Assembly (NCBI RefSeq): GCF_033546935.1
Contig: NZ_CP137854.1
Span: forward strand, 2,232,001-2,296,000
Origin: Xylophilus sp. GOD-11R
Lineage (GTDB): Bacteria; Pseudomonadota; Gammaproteobacteria; Burkholderiales; Burkholderiaceae_C
Length of the DNA stretch: 64,000 nt
Direction: 5' to 3'
A model generated the notes under the pieces. That model searched no databases. It was not told the DNA's origin and saw only the letters and a list, made by a program, of their open reading frames with translations. Made by a program: the position numbers and the translations under genes. Below, piece by piece: positions 44,142 to 55,500 of this stretch; positions within the stretch are counted from its first letter, which is position 1; each line of letters opens with the position of its first letter.

Positions 44142-44624
44142 ATGGCAATTGAAGGAATCCTGAAGGAAGGGTTCATCACCACTTCCTACGACTCGGTGGT
44201 GAACTGGGCCAAGACCGGCTCTCTCTGGCCCATGACCTTCGGTCTGGCCTGTTGCGCCGTCGAAATGATGCATGCCGCCGCCGCGCGCTACGACATCGGC
44301 CGTTTCGGCGCCGAAGTCTTCCGCGCCAGCCCGCGCCAGTCCGATCTGATGATCGTCGCCGGCACGCTCTGCAACAAGATGGCGCCGGCCTTGCGCAAGG
44401 TCTACGACCAGATGGCCGAGCCACGCTGGGTGCTCTCCATGGGCTCGTGCGCCAACGGCGGCGGCTACTACCACTACAGTTATTCGGTGGTGCGTGGCTG
44501 CGACCGCATCGTGCCGGTCGATGTCTACGTGCCGGGCTGTCCGCCCACCGCCGAAGCGTTGATCTACGGAATCATCCAGCTCCAGCAGAAGGTCCGCCGG
44601 ACCAACACCATCGCTCGGGTATGA
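44142..44624 (+). CDS. nuoB: NADH-quinone oxidoreductase subunit B
   Basis: 160 aa; holds cluster N2. The ligands are in [11 protein letters not shown] (adjacent cysteines), [20 protein letters not shown] and [11 protein letters not shown]. Ends with TGA overlapping the nuoC ATG. Confidence 0.97.
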   Translation: MAIEGILKEGFITTSYDSVVNWAKTGSLWPMTFGLACCAVEMMHAAAARYDIGRFGAEVFRASPRQSDLMIVAGTLCNKMAPALRKVYDQMAEPRWVLSMGSCANGGGYYHYSYSVVRGCDRIVPVDVYVPGCPPTAEALIYGIIQLQQKVRRTNTIARV

Positions 44625-45265
44625 GCGAGTTGCGGAACACCGACCCGATGACAGCCGAATCCTATGCAGTCGCCCCCGAGGCGCTGAAAGAAACCATCGT
44701 CGCCACCCTCGGTGACAAGGCCCGTCGTGTGGAAGTGCGCCTGGGCGAAGTCACCGTCATCGTGGCTGCCGAGCACTACCTCGACGTGATGCAGACCCTG
44801 CGCGACGCGCCCGGCTGCCGCTTCGAGCAACTCATCGACATCTGCGGCGTCGACTACTCCGCCTACCGCGACGGCCTCTACGAAGGCCTGCGTTACGCAT
44901 CGGTGGCGCATCTGCTGTCGGTCAGCCTGAACCAGCGGGTCCGCGTCAAAGTCTTCTGCCCGGACGACGACCTGCCGGTCATCGCATCCGTGAACCATCT
45001 CTGGAATTCCGCCAACTGGTTCGAGCGCGAGTCCTTCGACCTCTTCGGCATCGTCTACGAAGGCCACGAAGATCTGCGTCGCATCCTGACCGACTACGGC
45101 TTCATCGGCCACCCGTTCCGCAAGGATTTCCCGCTCTCCGGCCATGTCGAGATGCGCTACGACGCCGACCTGCAGCGCGTGATCTACCAGCCGGTGAGCA
45201 TCGAGCCGCGCGAGGTCACGCCCCGCATCCTGCGTGAAGACAACTACGGCGGCGGACTGCACTGA
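44621..45265 (+). CDS. nuoC: NADH-quinone oxidoreductase subunit C
   Basis: 214 aa, 30-kDa subunit of the Q-module. Conserved blocks: [55 protein letters not shown]. The ATG at 44621 overlaps the nuoB stop (ATGA); Met at 44648 ([11 protein letters not shown]) is the alternative start. Separate from nuoD, unlike the fused nuoCD of enterobacteria. Confidence 0.95.
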   Translation: MSELRNTDPMTAESYAVAPEALKETIVATLGDKARRVEVRLGEVTVIVAAEHYLDVMQTLRDAPGCRFEQLIDICGVDYSAYRDGLYEGLRYASVAHLLSVSLNQRVRVKVFCPDDDLPVIASVNHLWNSANWFERESFDLFGIVYEGHEDLRRILTDYGFIGHPFRKDFPLSGHVEMRYDADLQRVIYQPVSIEPREVTPRILREDNYGGGLH

Positions 45266-45268
45266 GCC

Positions 45269-46522
45269 ATGGCTGAAATCAAGAACTACACCCTCAACTT
45301 CGGCCCGCAGCATCCGGCGGCCCACGGCGTGCTGCGCCTGGTGCTGGAGCTCGACGGCGAAGTCGTCCAGCGCGCCGACCCCCACATCGGCCTGCTGCAC
45401 CGCGCCACCGAAAAGCTCGCTGAGCACAAGACCTTCATCCAGTCGCTGCCCTACATGGACCGCCTGGATTACGTCTCGATGATGTGCAACGAGCACGCCT
45501 ACTGCCTGGCCATCGAGAAGCTGCTCGGGCTGGACGTGCCGATCCGCGCGCAGTACATCCGCGTGATGTTCTCCGAGATCACCCGCATGCTGAACCACCT
45601 CATGTGGCTCGGCTCGCACGGCAACGACTGCGGCAGCTCCACCATCCTGATCTACGCCTTCCGCGAACGCGAAGACCTGTTCGACATGTACGAGGCCGTG
45701 TCCGGTGCGCGCATGCACGCAGCGTATTTCCGGCCGGGCGGTGTCTACCGCGACCTGCCGGACACCATGCCGCAGTACACGGTCAGCAAGATCAAGAATG
45801 CGCGCGCACTGGCCCGCATGAACGAGAACCGCCAGGGTTCGTTGCTCGACTTCATCGAAGACTTCACCAACCGCTTCGATCACAACTGCGACGAATACCA
45901 CACGCTGCTCACCGACAACCGCATCTGGAAGCAGCGCACCGTGGGCATCGGCGTGATGGACCAGACGCGTGCGCTCAATCTCGGCTTGACCGGTCCCATG
46001 CTGCGCGGCTCGGGCATCGCCTGGGACCTGCGCAAGAAGCAGCCCTACGACGCCTACGACAAGGTGGAGTTCGACATTCCGGTCGGCAAGACAGGCGACT
46101 GCTACGACCGTTACCTGGTGCGCATGGAAGAGCTGCGTCAGTCCAATCGCATCATCAAGCAGTGCGTGCAGTGGCTCAAGGCCAACCCCGGCCCGGTCAT
46201 CACCGACAACCACAAGGTGGCCCCACCCGACCGTGAGTCGATGAAGGCCAACATGGAAGAGCTGATCCACCACTTCAAGCTTTTCACCGAAGGTTTCCAC
46301 GTTCCCGAAGGCGAGGCCTATGCGGCGGTGGAGCATCCCAAGGGCGAATTCGGCATCTACCTCATGAGCGACGGTGCCAACAAACCCTATCGCCTCAAGA
46401 TCCGGGCGCCGGGTTTCGTGCACCTCGCCGCGCTCGACGAGATGGCGCGCGGCCACATGATCGCCGACGCGGTCGCCGTCATCGGCACGCTGGACATCGT
46501 TTTCGGGGAAATCGACCGATGA
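45269..46522 (+). CDS. nuoD: NADH-quinone oxidoreductase subunit D
   Basis: 417 aa, 49-kDa subunit that lines the quinone pocket. It starts [20 protein letters not shown] and has [40 protein letters not shown] and the C-terminal [20 protein letters not shown]. Overlaps nuoE by four bases. Confidence 0.97.
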   Translation: MAEIKNYTLNFGPQHPAAHGVLRLVLELDGEVVQRADPHIGLLHRATEKLAEHKTFIQSLPYMDRLDYVSMMCNEHAYCLAIEKLLGLDVPIRAQYIRVMFSEITRMLNHLMWLGSHGNDCGSSTILIYAFREREDLFDMYEAVSGARMHAAYFRPGGVYRDLPDTMPQYTVSKIKNARALARMNENRQGSLLDFIEDFTNRFDHNCDEYHTLLTDNRIWKQRTVGIGVMDQTRALNLGLTGPMLRGSGIAWDLRKKQPYDAYDKVEFDIPVGKTGDCYDRYLVRMEELRQSNRIIKQCVQWLKANPGPVITDNHKVAPPDRESMKANMEELIHHFKLFTEGFHVPEGEAYAAVEHPKGEFGIYLMSDGANKPYRLKIRAPGFVHLAALDEMARGHMIADAVAVIGTLDIVFGEIDR

Positions 46523-47049
46523 GTTCGAACCACACCCATTCGGCCGCACCGGTCGCGGCCGTGCCACTGTCGGAGCAGGCCAAGGAACGCTTCGCCAAGG
46601 AAGTGGCCAAGTATCCGTACGAGCAGCGACAGTCGGCCGTGATGGCCTGCCTGGCGATCGCCCAGCAGGAGCAGGGCTACGTCAGCCAGGCCAGCGAGGC
46701 TTTCATCGCCGAGCTGCTCGGCATGGCCGAGATCGCGGTGCGTGAAGTCACCACCTTCTACAACATGTACAACCAGCAGCCGCTGGGCCGATACAAGCTG
46801 AACGTCTGCACCAATCTGCCTTGCCAGCTGCGCGACGGCCAGAAGGCGCTGCACCACCTCGAGAAGAAGCTGGGCATCACCATGGGCGGCACCACGGCGG
46901 ACGGCATGTTCACGCTGCAGCAGAGCGAATGCCTGGGCGCCTGCGCCGATTCGCCGGTGATGCTGGTCAACGACCGCACGATGTGCAGTTTCATGACCGA
47001 CGAGAAGCTCGATCAGCTGATCGACGGATTGAAGGGAGCCCAAGCATGA
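46519..47049 (+). CDS. nuoE: NADH-quinone oxidoreductase subunit E
   Basis: 176 aa, thioredoxin-like [2Fe-2S] subunit (cluster N1a). Ligand motifs [13 protein letters not shown] and [13 protein letters not shown] are present. The N-terminus has a short Ala/His-rich extension. Its stop overlaps the nuoF start. Confidence 0.96.
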   Translation: MSSNHTHSAAPVAAVPLSEQAKERFAKEVAKYPYEQRQSAVMACLAIAQQEQGYVSQASEAFIAELLGMAEIAVREVTTFYNMYNQQPLGRYKLNVCTNLPCQLRDGQKALHHLEKKLGITMGGTTADGMFTLQQSECLGACADSPVMLVNDRTMCSFMTDEKLDQLIDGLKGAQA

Positions 47050-48404
47050 ACGCCGAGCAGGTTCTTTCGCAGTTCCAGGCCACCGGGGTCCAGACCTGTT
47101 TTCATGGCCGCCACATCGAGCCGCAGATCTATGCCGGCCTCGACGGCACCAACTGGCGCCTGAAGGATTACGAAGCGCGCGGCGGCTATGCGGCCCTGCG
47201 CAAGATTCTGCAAGGCGCGGACGGCGCCGAGCCGATGACGCAGGACCAGGTCATCGCCATCGTCAAGGAGTCCGCACTGCGCGGCCGTGGCGGCGCGGGC
47301 TTTCCGACCGGCCTGAAGTGGAGCTTCATGCCGCGTGCGTTCCCGGGCCAGAAGTACCTCGTCTGCAATTCGGACGAAGGCGAGCCGGGTACCTGCAAGG
47401 ACCGCGACATCCTGATGTTCAACCCGCACATCGTCATCGAAGGCATGATCATTGCCGCCTTCGCGATGGGCATCAGCGTGGGCTACAACTACATCCACGG
47501 CGAGATCTTCCAGACCTATGAACGCTTCGAGGAAGCGCTCGAAGAGGCGAGGGCGGCCGGCTACCTGGGCGATCGCCTGCTGGGCAGCAACTTCAGCTTC
47601 CAGCTGCATGCGCACCACGGCTTCGGCGCCTACATCTGCGGCGAGGAAACCGCGCTGCTCGAGTCGCTCGAAGGCAAGAAGGGTCAGCCCCGCTTCAAGC
47701 CGCCGTTCCCGGCGAGCTTCGGCCTGTACGGCAAACCGACGACCATCAACAACACCGAGACCTTCGCGGCGGTGCCCTGGATCATCCGCAACGGTGGCGC
47801 GGCCTACCTGGAAATCGGCAAGCCGAACAACGGTGGCACCAAGATCTTCTCGGTCTCGGGTGACGTCGAAATGCCGGGCAACTATGAAATCCCGCTCGGC
47901 ACGCCGTTCACCAAGCTGCTCGAGCTCGCCGGTGGCGTGCGCAAGGGCCGCCAGCTCAAGGCGGTGATCCCGGGCGGATCGTCTTCGCCGGTGCTGCCCG
48001 CCGCCATCATGAACCAGTGCACGATGGACTACGACTCCATCGCCAAGGCTGGCTCCATGCTGGGTTCTGGAGCGCTGATCGTCATGGACGACTCGCGTGA
48101 CATGGTGGAGTCGCTGTTGCGACTGTCCTACTTCTACATGCACGAGTCCTGCGGCCAATGTACGCCGTGCCGCGAAGGCACCGGATGGATGTGGCGGGTC
48201 ATCGACCGCATCATGAACGAGCACGGCCGCGAGGGCGACCTCGACCTGCTCAACTCGCTGGCAGACAACATCCAGGGACGCACCATCTGCGCCCTCGGCG
48301 ACGCGGCGGCGATGCCGGTGCGCGCCATGATCAAGCACTTCCGCCCCGAGTTCGAGGCGCTGATTCAGCAGAGGAAGAATTCCGCCGGCACGGCCCACGC
48401 CTGA
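47046..48404 (+). CDS. nuoF: NADH-quinone oxidoreductase subunit F
   Basis: 452 aa, NADH/FMN-binding subunit with cluster N3. NADH site [18 protein letters not shown] region [16 protein letters not shown]; cluster motif [12 protein letters not shown] with the fourth Cys in [10 protein letters not shown]. The start is [16 protein letters not shown]; the frame is open further upstream but that part is antisense-phase nuoE sequence. Confidence 0.97.
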   Translation: MNAEQVLSQFQATGVQTCFHGRHIEPQIYAGLDGTNWRLKDYEARGGYAALRKILQGADGAEPMTQDQVIAIVKESALRGRGGAGFPTGLKWSFMPRAFPGQKYLVCNSDEGEPGTCKDRDILMFNPHIVIEGMIIAAFAMGISVGYNYIHGEIFQTYERFEEALEEARAAGYLGDRLLGSNFSFQLHAHHGFGAYICGEETALLESLEGKKGQPRFKPPFPASFGLYGKPTTINNTETFAAVPWIIRNGGAAYLEIGKPNNGGTKIFSVSGDVEMPGNYEIPLGTPFTKLLELAGGVRKGRQLKAVIPGGSSSPVLPAAIMNQCTMDYDSIAKAGSMLGSGALIVMDDSRDMVESLLRLSYFYMHESCGQCTPCREGTGWMWRVIDRIMNEHGREGDLDLLNSLADNIQGRTICALGDAAAMPVRAMIKHFRPEFEALIQQRKNSAGTAHA

Positions 48405-48423
48405 TCCAGCGAGAAGACACGAC

Positions 48424-50574
48424 ATGGTTGAAATCCAACTCGACGGCCAGAAGGTCGAAGTAGCCGAAGGCTGCATGGTGATGCATGCCGCCGAAAAGGC
48501 CGGCACCTACATCCCGCACTTCTGCTATCACAAGAAGCTCTCCATCGCCGCCAACTGCCGCATGTGCCTGGTGGAAGTGGAGAAGGCGCCCAAGCCGCTG
48601 CCGGCCTGCGCCACGCCCGTCACCAACGGCATGATCGTGCGCACCAAGAGCGACAAGGCGATCAAGGCCCAGCAGTCGGTGATGGAGTTCCTGCTCATCA
48701 ATCACCCGCTCGACTGCCCCATCTGCGACCAGGGCGGCGAATGCCAACTGCAGGACCTGGCCGTGGGCTACGGCGGTTCCGCCTCGCGCTACGCAGAAGA
48801 AAAGCGTGTCGTCTTTCACAAGGACGTCGGCCCGCTGATCTCCATGGAAGAGATGAGCCGCTGCATCCACTGCACCCGCTGCGTGCGCTTCGGCCAGGAA
48901 GTGGCCGGCGTGATGGAGCTCGGCATGATCCACCGCGGCGAACACTCCGAAATCACCACGGTGATGGGCGACACGGTCGACTCCGAACTCTCGGGCAACA
49001 TGATCGACATCTGCCCGGTCGGTGCGCTCACCAGCAAGCCCTTCCGCTACAGCGCCCGTACCTGGGAACTGTCGCGCCGCAAGTCGGTCAGCCCGCACGA
49101 CTCCACCGGCGCCAACCTCATCGTCCAGGTCAAGAACAACGCGGTCATGCGTGTGCTGCCGCTGGAGAACGAGGCTGTCAATGAATGCTGGATCGCCGAC
49201 CGCGACCGCTTCTCGTACGAAGCGCTCAACGGGGAGGAACGCCTGACGCAGCCCATGCTCAAGCAGGGCGGCGAATGGAAGACGGTCGACTGGCAGACCG
49301 CGCTGGAATATGTGGCCAACGGCCTGCGCCAGATCAAGGCAGACCACGGCGCAGCCGCCCTCGGCGCGCTGGTCAGCCCGCACAGCACGCTCGAAGAGCT
49401 GCACCTCGCCAACGCCCTGGTGCGCGGCCTGGGCAGCGACAACATCGACTACCGCCTGCGCAACGCCGACTTCACCCCGGCGCCTGCCGGCGCAGTGCGC
49501 TGGCTCGGCCTGCCGATCGCCGAACTGTCTTCGGTGCAGCGCGTGCTGGTCGTCGGCTCGAACCTGCGCAAGGATCATCCGCTGTTCGCGCAGCGCATTC
49601 GCCAGGCCGCTCGCAAGGGTGCGTCCGTCCATGCTGTCGGCGCAGCTGCCGAGTGGGCGATTCCCCTCGCCACCTCGGTCGTCGCATCGCATGACCAGTG
49701 GCTCGACACGCTCGGCGGCATCGCCGCGGCGATCGCAGCCGACAAGGGCGTTGCCGCACCGTCCAATGCCGAAGCGAACGACGCCACCAAGGCCATCGCC
49801 GCATCGCTTTCCGGCGGCAGCCGCAAGGCGATCCTGCTGGGCAACGGCGTGGCACACCATGCGCACGCCTCGCAACTCCTGGCCATCGCGCAATGGATCG
49901 GCGAGCAGACCGGCGCGAGCGTCGGCTTTCTCACCGAAACCGGCAACACCGTCGGCGCCCAGTTCGTCGGCGCAGTGCCCGGACAGGGCGGACTCAACGC
50001 CGCCGCCATGCTGGCCGGTGGCGTCAAGGCCGCGATCCTGCTGGATGTCGAAGCCGGCCTGGACACGGCCGTCTCCGGCAAGGCACTCGCCAACGCCGAG
50101 ATGGTCATCACCATGAGCCCCTTCAAGGCCAACCTCGACATCAGCGACGTGCTGCTGCCGATCGCGCCGTTCACCGAAACCTCGGGCACATTCGTCAACG
50201 CCGAAGGCCGCATCCAGAGTTTCCACGCCGTCGTCAAGCCACGCGGCGAAGCGCGCCCGGCCTGGAAGGTGATCCGCGTGATCGCCAACCTGCTTGGACT
50301 GCCCGGCTTCGATTTCGAATCCTCGCAGGACGTGCTGGCTCAGGTTCGCAACGGTCTCGCGAGCGATGCCACCCACGTGCCGGCCGAGCGCCTGTCCAAC
50401 GCCACCACCGTGGCCGCGAACAGCGCGAGCGGCTCCACGCCAGCACCGGTCGTCGCTTCCATCTACCAGCTCGACGGCATGGTTCGCCGCGCCGCGTCGC
50501 TGCAACTCACTGCCGACGCGCGCCTGGCCGCTGCGCCGGCCGCCATGGCCGCCGAAGAGGGCGTCGCAGCATGA
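48424..50574 (+). CDS. nuoG: NADH-quinone oxidoreductase subunit G
   Basis: 716 aa, the 75-kDa iron-sulfur subunit. N-terminal [2Fe-2S] ligands in [18 protein letters not shown] and the Cys of LPACATP, then the His/Cys cluster and [20 protein letters not shown] with [16 protein letters not shown]. The remaining two thirds are a molybdopterin-oxidoreductase-like domain without cofactor, ending with an Ala-rich tail. Stop overlaps nuoH ATG. Confidence 0.96.
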   Translation: MVEIQLDGQKVEVAEGCMVMHAAEKAGTYIPHFCYHKKLSIAANCRMCLVEVEKAPKPLPACATPVTNGMIVRTKSDKAIKAQQSVMEFLLINHPLDCPICDQGGECQLQDLAVGYGGSASRYAEEKRVVFHKDVGPLISMEEMSRCIHCTRCVRFGQEVAGVMELGMIHRGEHSEITTVMGDTVDSELSGNMIDICPVGALTSKPFRYSARTWELSRRKSVSPHDSTGANLIVQVKNNAVMRVLPLENEAVNECWIADRDRFSYEALNGEERLTQPMLKQGGEWKTVDWQTALEYVANGLRQIKADHGAAALGALVSPHSTLEELHLANALVRGLGSDNIDYRLRNADFTPAPAGAVRWLGLPIAELSSVQRVLVVGSNLRKDHPLFAQRIRQAARKGASVHAVGAAAEWAIPLATSVVASHDQWLDTLGGIAAAIAADKGVAAPSNAEANDATKAIAASLSGGSRKAILLGNGVAHHAHASQLLAIAQWIGEQTGASVGFLTETGNTVGAQFVGAVPGQGGLNAAAMLAGGVKAAILLDVEAGLDTAVSGKALANAEMVITMSPFKANLDISDVLLPIAPFTETSGTFVNAEGRIQSFHAVVKPRGEARPAWKVIRVIANLLGLPGFDFESSQDVLAQVRNGLASDATHVPAERLSNATTVAANSASGSTPAPVVASIYQLDGMVRRAASLQLTADARLAAAPAAMAAEEGVAA

Positions 50575-51647
50575 TCGACAGCATCTATAACGGAGGCCTG
50601 GGTCTGGTCTCGGTCGGCTGGTGGGCCTCCATCGTCTGGCCGGTCCTCTGGAGCCTGATCAAGATCATCTGCGTGCTGTTGCCCCTGCTGGGCGCGGTCG
50701 CCTACGCCACGCTCTGGGAGCGCAAGTTCCTGGGCTGGATCCAGGTGCGCCACGGCCCCAACCGGGTCGGCCCCTTCGGCCTGCTGCAGCCGATCGCCGA
50801 TGCGGTCAAGCTGCTGACCAAGGAGCTTATCAACCCGTCGGCCGCGGCCAACGGCCTGTTCCGGCTCGGCCCGGTCATGGCCATCATGCCCGCGCTGGCC
50901 GCCTGGGTGGCGATTCCCTTCGGCCCGGACGTGGTGCTGGCCAACGTCAACGCCGGTCTGCTGCTGATCATGGCGATCACCTCGATCGAGGTGTACGGCG
51001 TGATCATCGCGGGCTGGGCTTCCAACTCCAAGTACGCCTTCCTAGGCGCACTGCGCGCCTCGGCCCAGATGGTGAGCTACGAAATCGCCATGGGCTTCTG
51101 CCTGGTGGTGGTGATCATGGTCACCGGCAGCCTGCATCTCGGAGACGTCGTGGCCGCGCAGGCCAAGGGCATCTTCGCCGACCGTGGCGTGAGCTTCCTG
51201 TCCTGGAACTGGCTGCCGCTGCTGCCGATCTTCATCGTCTACATCGTGTCGGGCGTGGCGGAAACCAATCGCCATCCCTTCGACGTCGTCGAAGGCGAGG
51301 CCGAGATCGTGGCCGGCCACATGGTCGAGTACTCGGGTATGGGCTTCGCCATCTTCTTCCTGGCCGAATACGCCAGCATGTGGCTGGTGTCCATCCTCGC
51401 GGTGCTGATGTTCCTGGGCGGCTGGCTGGCGCCGGTGGCCTTCCTAGACTTCATCCCGGGCTGGATCTGGCTGGCGGCGAAGACCTTCTTCGTGCTGTCG
51501 CTTTTCATCTGGATCCGCGGTACGTTCCCGCGCTTCCGTTACGACCAGATCATGCGTCTGGGCTGGAAGATCTTCATTCCGGTGACGCTCGTCTGGCTGC
51601 TGGTCGTCGGCGCCTGGATGCAGACGCCCTTGAATATCTGGAAGTAA
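50571..51647 (+). CDS. nuoH: NADH-quinone oxidoreductase subunit H
   Basis: 358 aa, eight-span membrane subunit that forms part of the quinone channel. Motifs: [72 protein letters not shown] and [19 protein letters not shown]. Complete. Confidence 0.96.
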   Translation: MIDSIYNGGLGLVSVGWWASIVWPVLWSLIKIICVLLPLLGAVAYATLWERKFLGWIQVRHGPNRVGPFGLLQPIADAVKLLTKELINPSAAANGLFRLGPVMAIMPALAAWVAIPFGPDVVLANVNAGLLLIMAITSIEVYGVIIAGWASNSKYAFLGALRASAQMVSYEIAMGFCLVVVIMVTGSLHLGDVVAAQAKGIFADRGVSFLSWNWLPLLPIFIVYIVSGVAETNRHPFDVVEGEAEIVAGHMVEYSGMGFAIFFLAEYASMWLVSILAVLMFLGGWLAPVAFLDFIPGWIWLAAKTFFVLSLFIWIRGTFPRFRYDQIMRLGWKIFIPVTLVWLLVVGAWMQTPLNIWK

Positions 51648-51654
51648 AAACACG

Positions 51655-52182
51655 ATGAGCGCCGTAGCCACACCTCCGTCCACGTCGTCGTCCGCGTTCT
51701 CGCTGCGCGACTTCTTCAAGAGCTTCATGCTCGTCGAGCTGTTCAAGGGCATGGCCCTGACCGGCCGCTACACCTTCCGTCGCAAGATCACGGTGCAGTT
51801 TCCGGAAGAGAAGACGCCGCTGTCGCCGCGCTTCCGCGGGCTGCATGCGCTGCGCCGTTACGACAATGGCGAAGAGCGCTGCATCGCCTGCAAGCTGTGC
51901 GAAGCCGTCTGTCCGGCGGTGGCGATCACCATCGAATCCGAAGTGCGTGACGACGGCAGCCGCCGTACCAGCCGCTATGACATCGATCTGACCAAGTGCA
52001 TCTTCTGCGGTTTTTGCGAAGAAAGCTGCCCGGTCGATTCCATCGTGGAGACGCACATCCTCGAATACCACGGCGAGAAGCGGGGTGACCTGTACTTCAC
52101 CAAAGACATGCTGCTGGCCGTCGGAGACCGCTACGAGAAGGAAATCTCGGCAGCGAAGGCGGCGGACGCCAAGTACCGCTAG
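51655..52182 (+). CDS. nuoI: NADH-quinone oxidoreductase subunit I
   Basis: 175 aa with two [4Fe-4S] ferredoxin motifs, [12 protein letters not shown] and [12 protein letters not shown] (clusters N6a and N6b), and the conserved [17 protein letters not shown]. The N-terminus has a short Ser/Thr-rich extension. It lies 7 bp after nuoH. Confidence 0.97.
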   Translation: MSAVATPPSTSSSAFSLRDFFKSFMLVELFKGMALTGRYTFRRKITVQFPEEKTPLSPRFRGLHALRRYDNGEERCIACKLCEAVCPAVAITIESEVRDDGSRRTSRYDIDLTKCIFCGFCEESCPVDSIVETHILEYHGEKRGDLYFTKDMLLAVGDRYEKEISAAKAADAKYR

Positions 52183-52215
52183 GGCGCCTTCGAGGCATCC
52201 AAAAAAAGATCGACC

Positions 52216-52857
52216 ATGGACGTAACCACCGGCTTCTTCTACCTGTTCTCGCTGGCGCTGCTCTTCGCGGCGTTTCGCGTGATCACCGCGCGCAACCCCG
52301 TGCACGCGGTGCTGTTCCTCATGCTGGCTTTCTCGCAGGCTTCGGCTTTGTGGCTGCTGCTCAAGGCCGAGTTTCTCGCCATCACGCTCGTGCTGGTCTA
52401 CCTCGGCGCGGTGATGGTGCTGTTCCTGTTCGTGGTGATGATGATCAACCTGAATATGGACGGCCTGCGCCAGGGCTTCTGGAAGCACTTCCCCCTGGCG
52501 GCGGTCATCGGCGTGGTGATCGCCCTGGAAATGGCGTATGTGCTGCTGGGCGGTTTCCGCACCACCACGGCCGTGCCCTCTGCGCCCGGTGCGGTCGAGG
52601 TGTCGAACACCCAGGCCCTGGGTTACCTGCTCTACACCCGCTACCTGTATCCGCTGGAGATCGCCGCGGTGATCCTGGTGGTGGCCATGATCGCGGCCAT
52701 CGCGCTCACCCTGCGCCGCCGCAAGGACACCAAGGCCATCGATCCGTCAGAGCAGGTGCGTGTGCGCGCTGCCGACCGCATGACGATCGTCAAGGTCGCG
52801 CCGACCCGCGCCGCGCCGCCGCCCGCACCCGCCGAACCCGTGGAGACCAAGGCATGA
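52216..52857 (+). CDS. nuoJ: NADH-quinone oxidoreductase subunit J
   Basis: 213 aa with five membrane spans; conserved [20 protein letters not shown] and [17 protein letters not shown] (span 3 with the pi-bulge). The C-terminal 45 residues are a polar tail ending in Ala/Pro-rich sequence. Overlaps nuoK (ATGA). Confidence 0.95.
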   Translation: MDVTTGFFYLFSLALLFAAFRVITARNPVHAVLFLMLAFSQASALWLLLKAEFLAITLVLVYLGAVMVLFLFVVMMINLNMDGLRQGFWKHFPLAAVIGVVIALEMAYVLLGGFRTTTAVPSAPGAVEVSNTQALGYLLYTRYLYPLEIAAVILVVAMIAAIALTLRRRKDTKAIDPSEQVRVRAADRMTIVKVAPTRAAPPPAPAEPVETKA

Positions 52858-53162
52858 CGCTCACCCTCGGACATTTCCTGGCGCTGGGCGCCATGCTCTT
52901 CGCCCTGTCGGTGATCGGCATCTTCCTGAACCGCAAGAACCTGATCGTGCTGCTGATGGCCATCGAGCTGATGCTGCTGGCGGTCAACATGAACTTCGTC
53001 GCGTTCTCGCACTACCTGAACGACATGCACGGCCAGGTCTTCGTGTTCTTCATCCTCACCGTCGCCGCAGCCGAGTCGGCGATCGGGCTGGCCATCCTGG
53101 TGCTGCTGTTCCGCAATCGCTCCAGCATCGCCGTCGATGAACTGAACACCCTCAAGGGCTGA
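52854..53162 (+). CDS. nuoK: NADH-quinone oxidoreductase subunit K
   Basis: 102 aa, three membrane spans with the two conserved membrane glutamates in [15 protein letters not shown] and [19 protein letters not shown] that take part in proton transfer. MrpC-like fold. Confidence 0.96.
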   Translation: MTLTLGHFLALGAMLFALSVIGIFLNRKNLIVLLMAIELMLLAVNMNFVAFSHYLNDMHGQVFVFFILTVAAAESAIGLAILVLLFRNRSSIAVDELNTLKG

Positions 53163-53336
53163 CCATGGACCACCGACCGTCTTCGCGTACTTCGTGTCGC
53201 TTCGCCAACCCGCTGCAGGGCGGCCATGCTGGCGGACCGGCGAAGCCGGCTGTGCGGCGTTCCGAGACAAACGTCGCCTCCGGTGCCGCCCTGCGGCAGC
53301 AACGCGGTTCAGTGGGAATCTGAGAACAAAAATACG
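53163..53336 (+). other. spacer between nuoK and nuoL with hairpin and a possible 52-codon ORF
   Basis: The only sizeable gap inside the nuo operon (174 bp; other gaps are 0-33 bp). It contains GCTTCGCC (53200-53207) complementary to GGCGAAGC (53240-53247), and GGCGGC/GCCGCC repeats around. An ATG at 53165 opens a 52-residue frame (MDHRPSSRTSCRFANPLQGG) ending at 53323; its Arg/Gly/Ser-rich content is not convincing. Looks like a small insertion. Confidence 0.5.
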
Positions 53337-55472
53337 ATGAGCGCAACCCTTTCCGCTTCAACCCTGCTGGCGATCCCGCTGGCTCCCCTGGCCGGCGCCA
53401 TCCTCGCCGGCATTCCCGGCACCATGTTCGGCGGCAACGCCCTCGGCCGCCGCGCCAGCCACACGTTGACCATCCTGGGGGTGTTCATCGCCTTCGTGCT
53501 GTCGGCATTCACGCTGCGCGACGTGCTGGTTGACGGCGCGCGTTTCGACGCCACCATCTACGAATGGATGACCGTCGGCACACTGAAGATGGAAGTGGGC
53601 TTCCTCATCGACAGCCTGACGGCCATGATGATGTGCGTCGTGACCTTCGTCTCGCTGATGGTCCATCTCTACACCGTCGGCTACATGGCCGAGGACGAGG
53701 GCTACGACCGCTTCTTCGCCTACATCTCGTTGTTCACCTTCTCCATGCTGATGCTGGTGATGAGCAACAACCTGCTGCAGCTGTTCTTCGGCTGGGAAGC
53801 GGTGGGCCTGGTTTCCTACCTGCTGATCGGCTTCTGGTTCACCCGCTCGACCGCGATCTTCGCCAACATGAAGGCCTTCCTGGTGAACCGGGTCGGTGAC
53901 TTCGGCTTCATCCTGGGCATCGGTCTGATCGCTTCCTACACCGGCACGCTGCACTACGGCGAAATCTTCGCCAAGGCCAACGAACTCGCCACGCTGACCT
54001 TCCCCGGCACCGGCTGGATGCTGGTCACGGTCATCTGCATCTGCCTGTTCATCGGCGCCATGGGCAAGTCGGCGCAGTTTCCGCTGCACGTCTGGCTGCC
54101 CGACTCGATGGAAGGCCCGACCCCCATTTCCGCGCTGATCCACGCCGCCACCATGGTGACGGCCGGCATTTTCATGGTGAGCCGCATGTCGCCGCTGTTC
54201 GAGCTGTCCGACGCGGCGCTCAACTTCATCCTGATCATCGGCTCGATCACCGCGCTGTTCATGGGTTTCCTGGGCATCATCCAGAACGACATCAAGCGCG
54301 TGGTGGCGTATTCGACGCTCTCGCAGCTCGGCTACATGACTGTCGCGCTTGGCGCCTCGGCCTATTCGGTCGCCGTGTTCCACCTGATGACCCACGCGTT
54401 CTTCAAGGCGCTGCTGTTCCTCGGCGCCGGCTCGGTCATCATGGGCATGCACCACAACCAGGACATCCGCTGGATGGGCGGCGTGCGCAAGTACATGCCG
54501 ATCACCTGGATCACCTCGCTGCTGGGTTCGCTGGCGTTGATCGGCACGCCGTTCTTCTCGGGCTTCTACTCGAAGGACAGCATCATCGAAGCGGTGCACG
54601 AAAGCCATCTGCCGGCGGCCGGCTTCGCCAACTTCGCGGTGCTCGCCGGCGTGTTCGTCACGGCTTTCTACTCGTTCCGCATGTACTTCCTGGTCTTCCA
54701 TGGCAAGGAACGCTACGACCAGAATCCCGACGCCCATGGCCACGGCCATGACGACCACGCCGCGCATGGCCACGGACACGACGACGGCCATGCACACGAC
54801 GACGCGCATGCGCACCACGAAGAAACCGTGTCGGCCGGCCACGAAGAAAGCCACGACCACGGCCACGGCGGCAAGCCGCACGAATCACCCTGGGTGGTTA
54901 CCGTGCCGCTGGTGCTGCTGGCGATTCCGTCGGTCGTCATCGGCTTCATCGGCATCGGCCCGATGCTTTTCGGCGACTTCTTCAAGAACGTTATCTTCAT
55001 CGACGAAGCCAAGCACCCGGCCATGGCCGAGTTGGCCGAGGCCTTCCATGGCCCGGTCGCCATGGCGCTGCATGGCCTGAGCACCATGCCGTTCTGGCTC
55101 GCGCTCGCGGGTGTGGTGGTGTCCTACTACATGTACATGGTCAACCCGGCGGTGCCGGCAGCCATCAAGCGCGCCTGCCATCCGATCTACGTGCTGTTCG
55201 AGAACAAGTACTACCTGGACTGGATCAACGAGAACATCGTCGCCCGCGGCGCACGTGCGCTCGGCACCGGTCTGTGGAAGGGGGGCGACCAGGCTTTGAT
55301 CGACGGCGCCATCGTCAACGGCTCGTGGAAGCTGGTGGGGCGGGGCGCGAATCTGCTGCGCGGCCTGCAGTCCGGCTATCTCTTCCATTACGCGCTGGTG
55401 ATGATCGTCGGCATCTTCGTGCTGCTCACGTATTTTGTGTGGCACGACCAGTTCATGGCGCTGTTCCGCTGA
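53337..55472 (+). CDS. nuoL: NADH-quinone oxidoreductase subunit L, with His-rich loop
   Basis: 711 aa, the largest antiporter-like membrane subunit. Conserved regions include GWEAVGLVSYLLIGFWFTR, GAMGKSAQFPLHVWLPDSME and GPTPISALIHAATMVTAGIF with the lysine of the discontinuous helix. Between about residues 462 and 513 there is a highly charged stretch of His, Asp, Gly and Ala (for example HGHGHDDHAAHGHGHDD) in a cytoplasm- or periplasm-facing loop, then the lateral amphipathic helix region and last spans. The ATG of MSATLSAS is used; an open frame further upstream is spacer DNA. Confidence 0.95.
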   Translation: MSATLSASTLLAIPLAPLAGAILAGIPGTMFGGNALGRRASHTLTILGVFIAFVLSAFTLRDVLVDGARFDATIYEWMTVGTLKMEVGFLIDSLTAMMMCVVTFVSLMVHLYTVGYMAEDEGYDRFFAYISLFTFSMLMLVMSNNLLQLFFGWEAVGLVSYLLIGFWFTRSTAIFANMKAFLVNRVGDFGFILGIGLIASYTGTLHYGEIFAKANELATLTFPGTGWMLVTVICICLFIGAMGKSAQFPLHVWLPDSMEGPTPISALIHAATMVTAGIFMVSRMSPLFELSDAALNFILIIGSITALFMGFLGIIQNDIKRVVAYSTLSQLGYMTVALGASAYSVAVFHLMTHAFFKALLFLGAGSVIMGMHHNQDIRWMGGVRKYMPITWITSLLGSLALIGTPFFSGFYSKDSIIEAVHESHLPAAGFANFAVLAGVFVTAFYSFRMYFLVFHGKERYDQNPDAHGHGHDDHAAHGHGHDDGHAHDDAHAHHEETVSAGHEESHDHGHGGKPHESPWVVTVPLVLLAIPSVVIGFIGIGPMLFGDFFKNVIFIDEAKHPAMAELAEAFHGPVAMALHGLSTMPFWLALAGVVVSYYMYMVNPAVPAAIKRACHPIYVLFENKYYLDWINENIVARGARALGTGLWKGGDQALIDGAIVNGSWKLVGRGANLLRGLQSGYLFHYALVMIVGIFVLLTYFVWHDQFMALFR

Positions 55473-55500
55473 CCCGGTTACCAGAAGGAAAACGATAAAA

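Noticed and set aside
53183..53206. PIP-like TTCGC ... TTCGC pair before nuoL
   Set aside because: The spacing is 14 bases rather than 15, it is inside a housekeeping operon, and no -10 follows at the right place.
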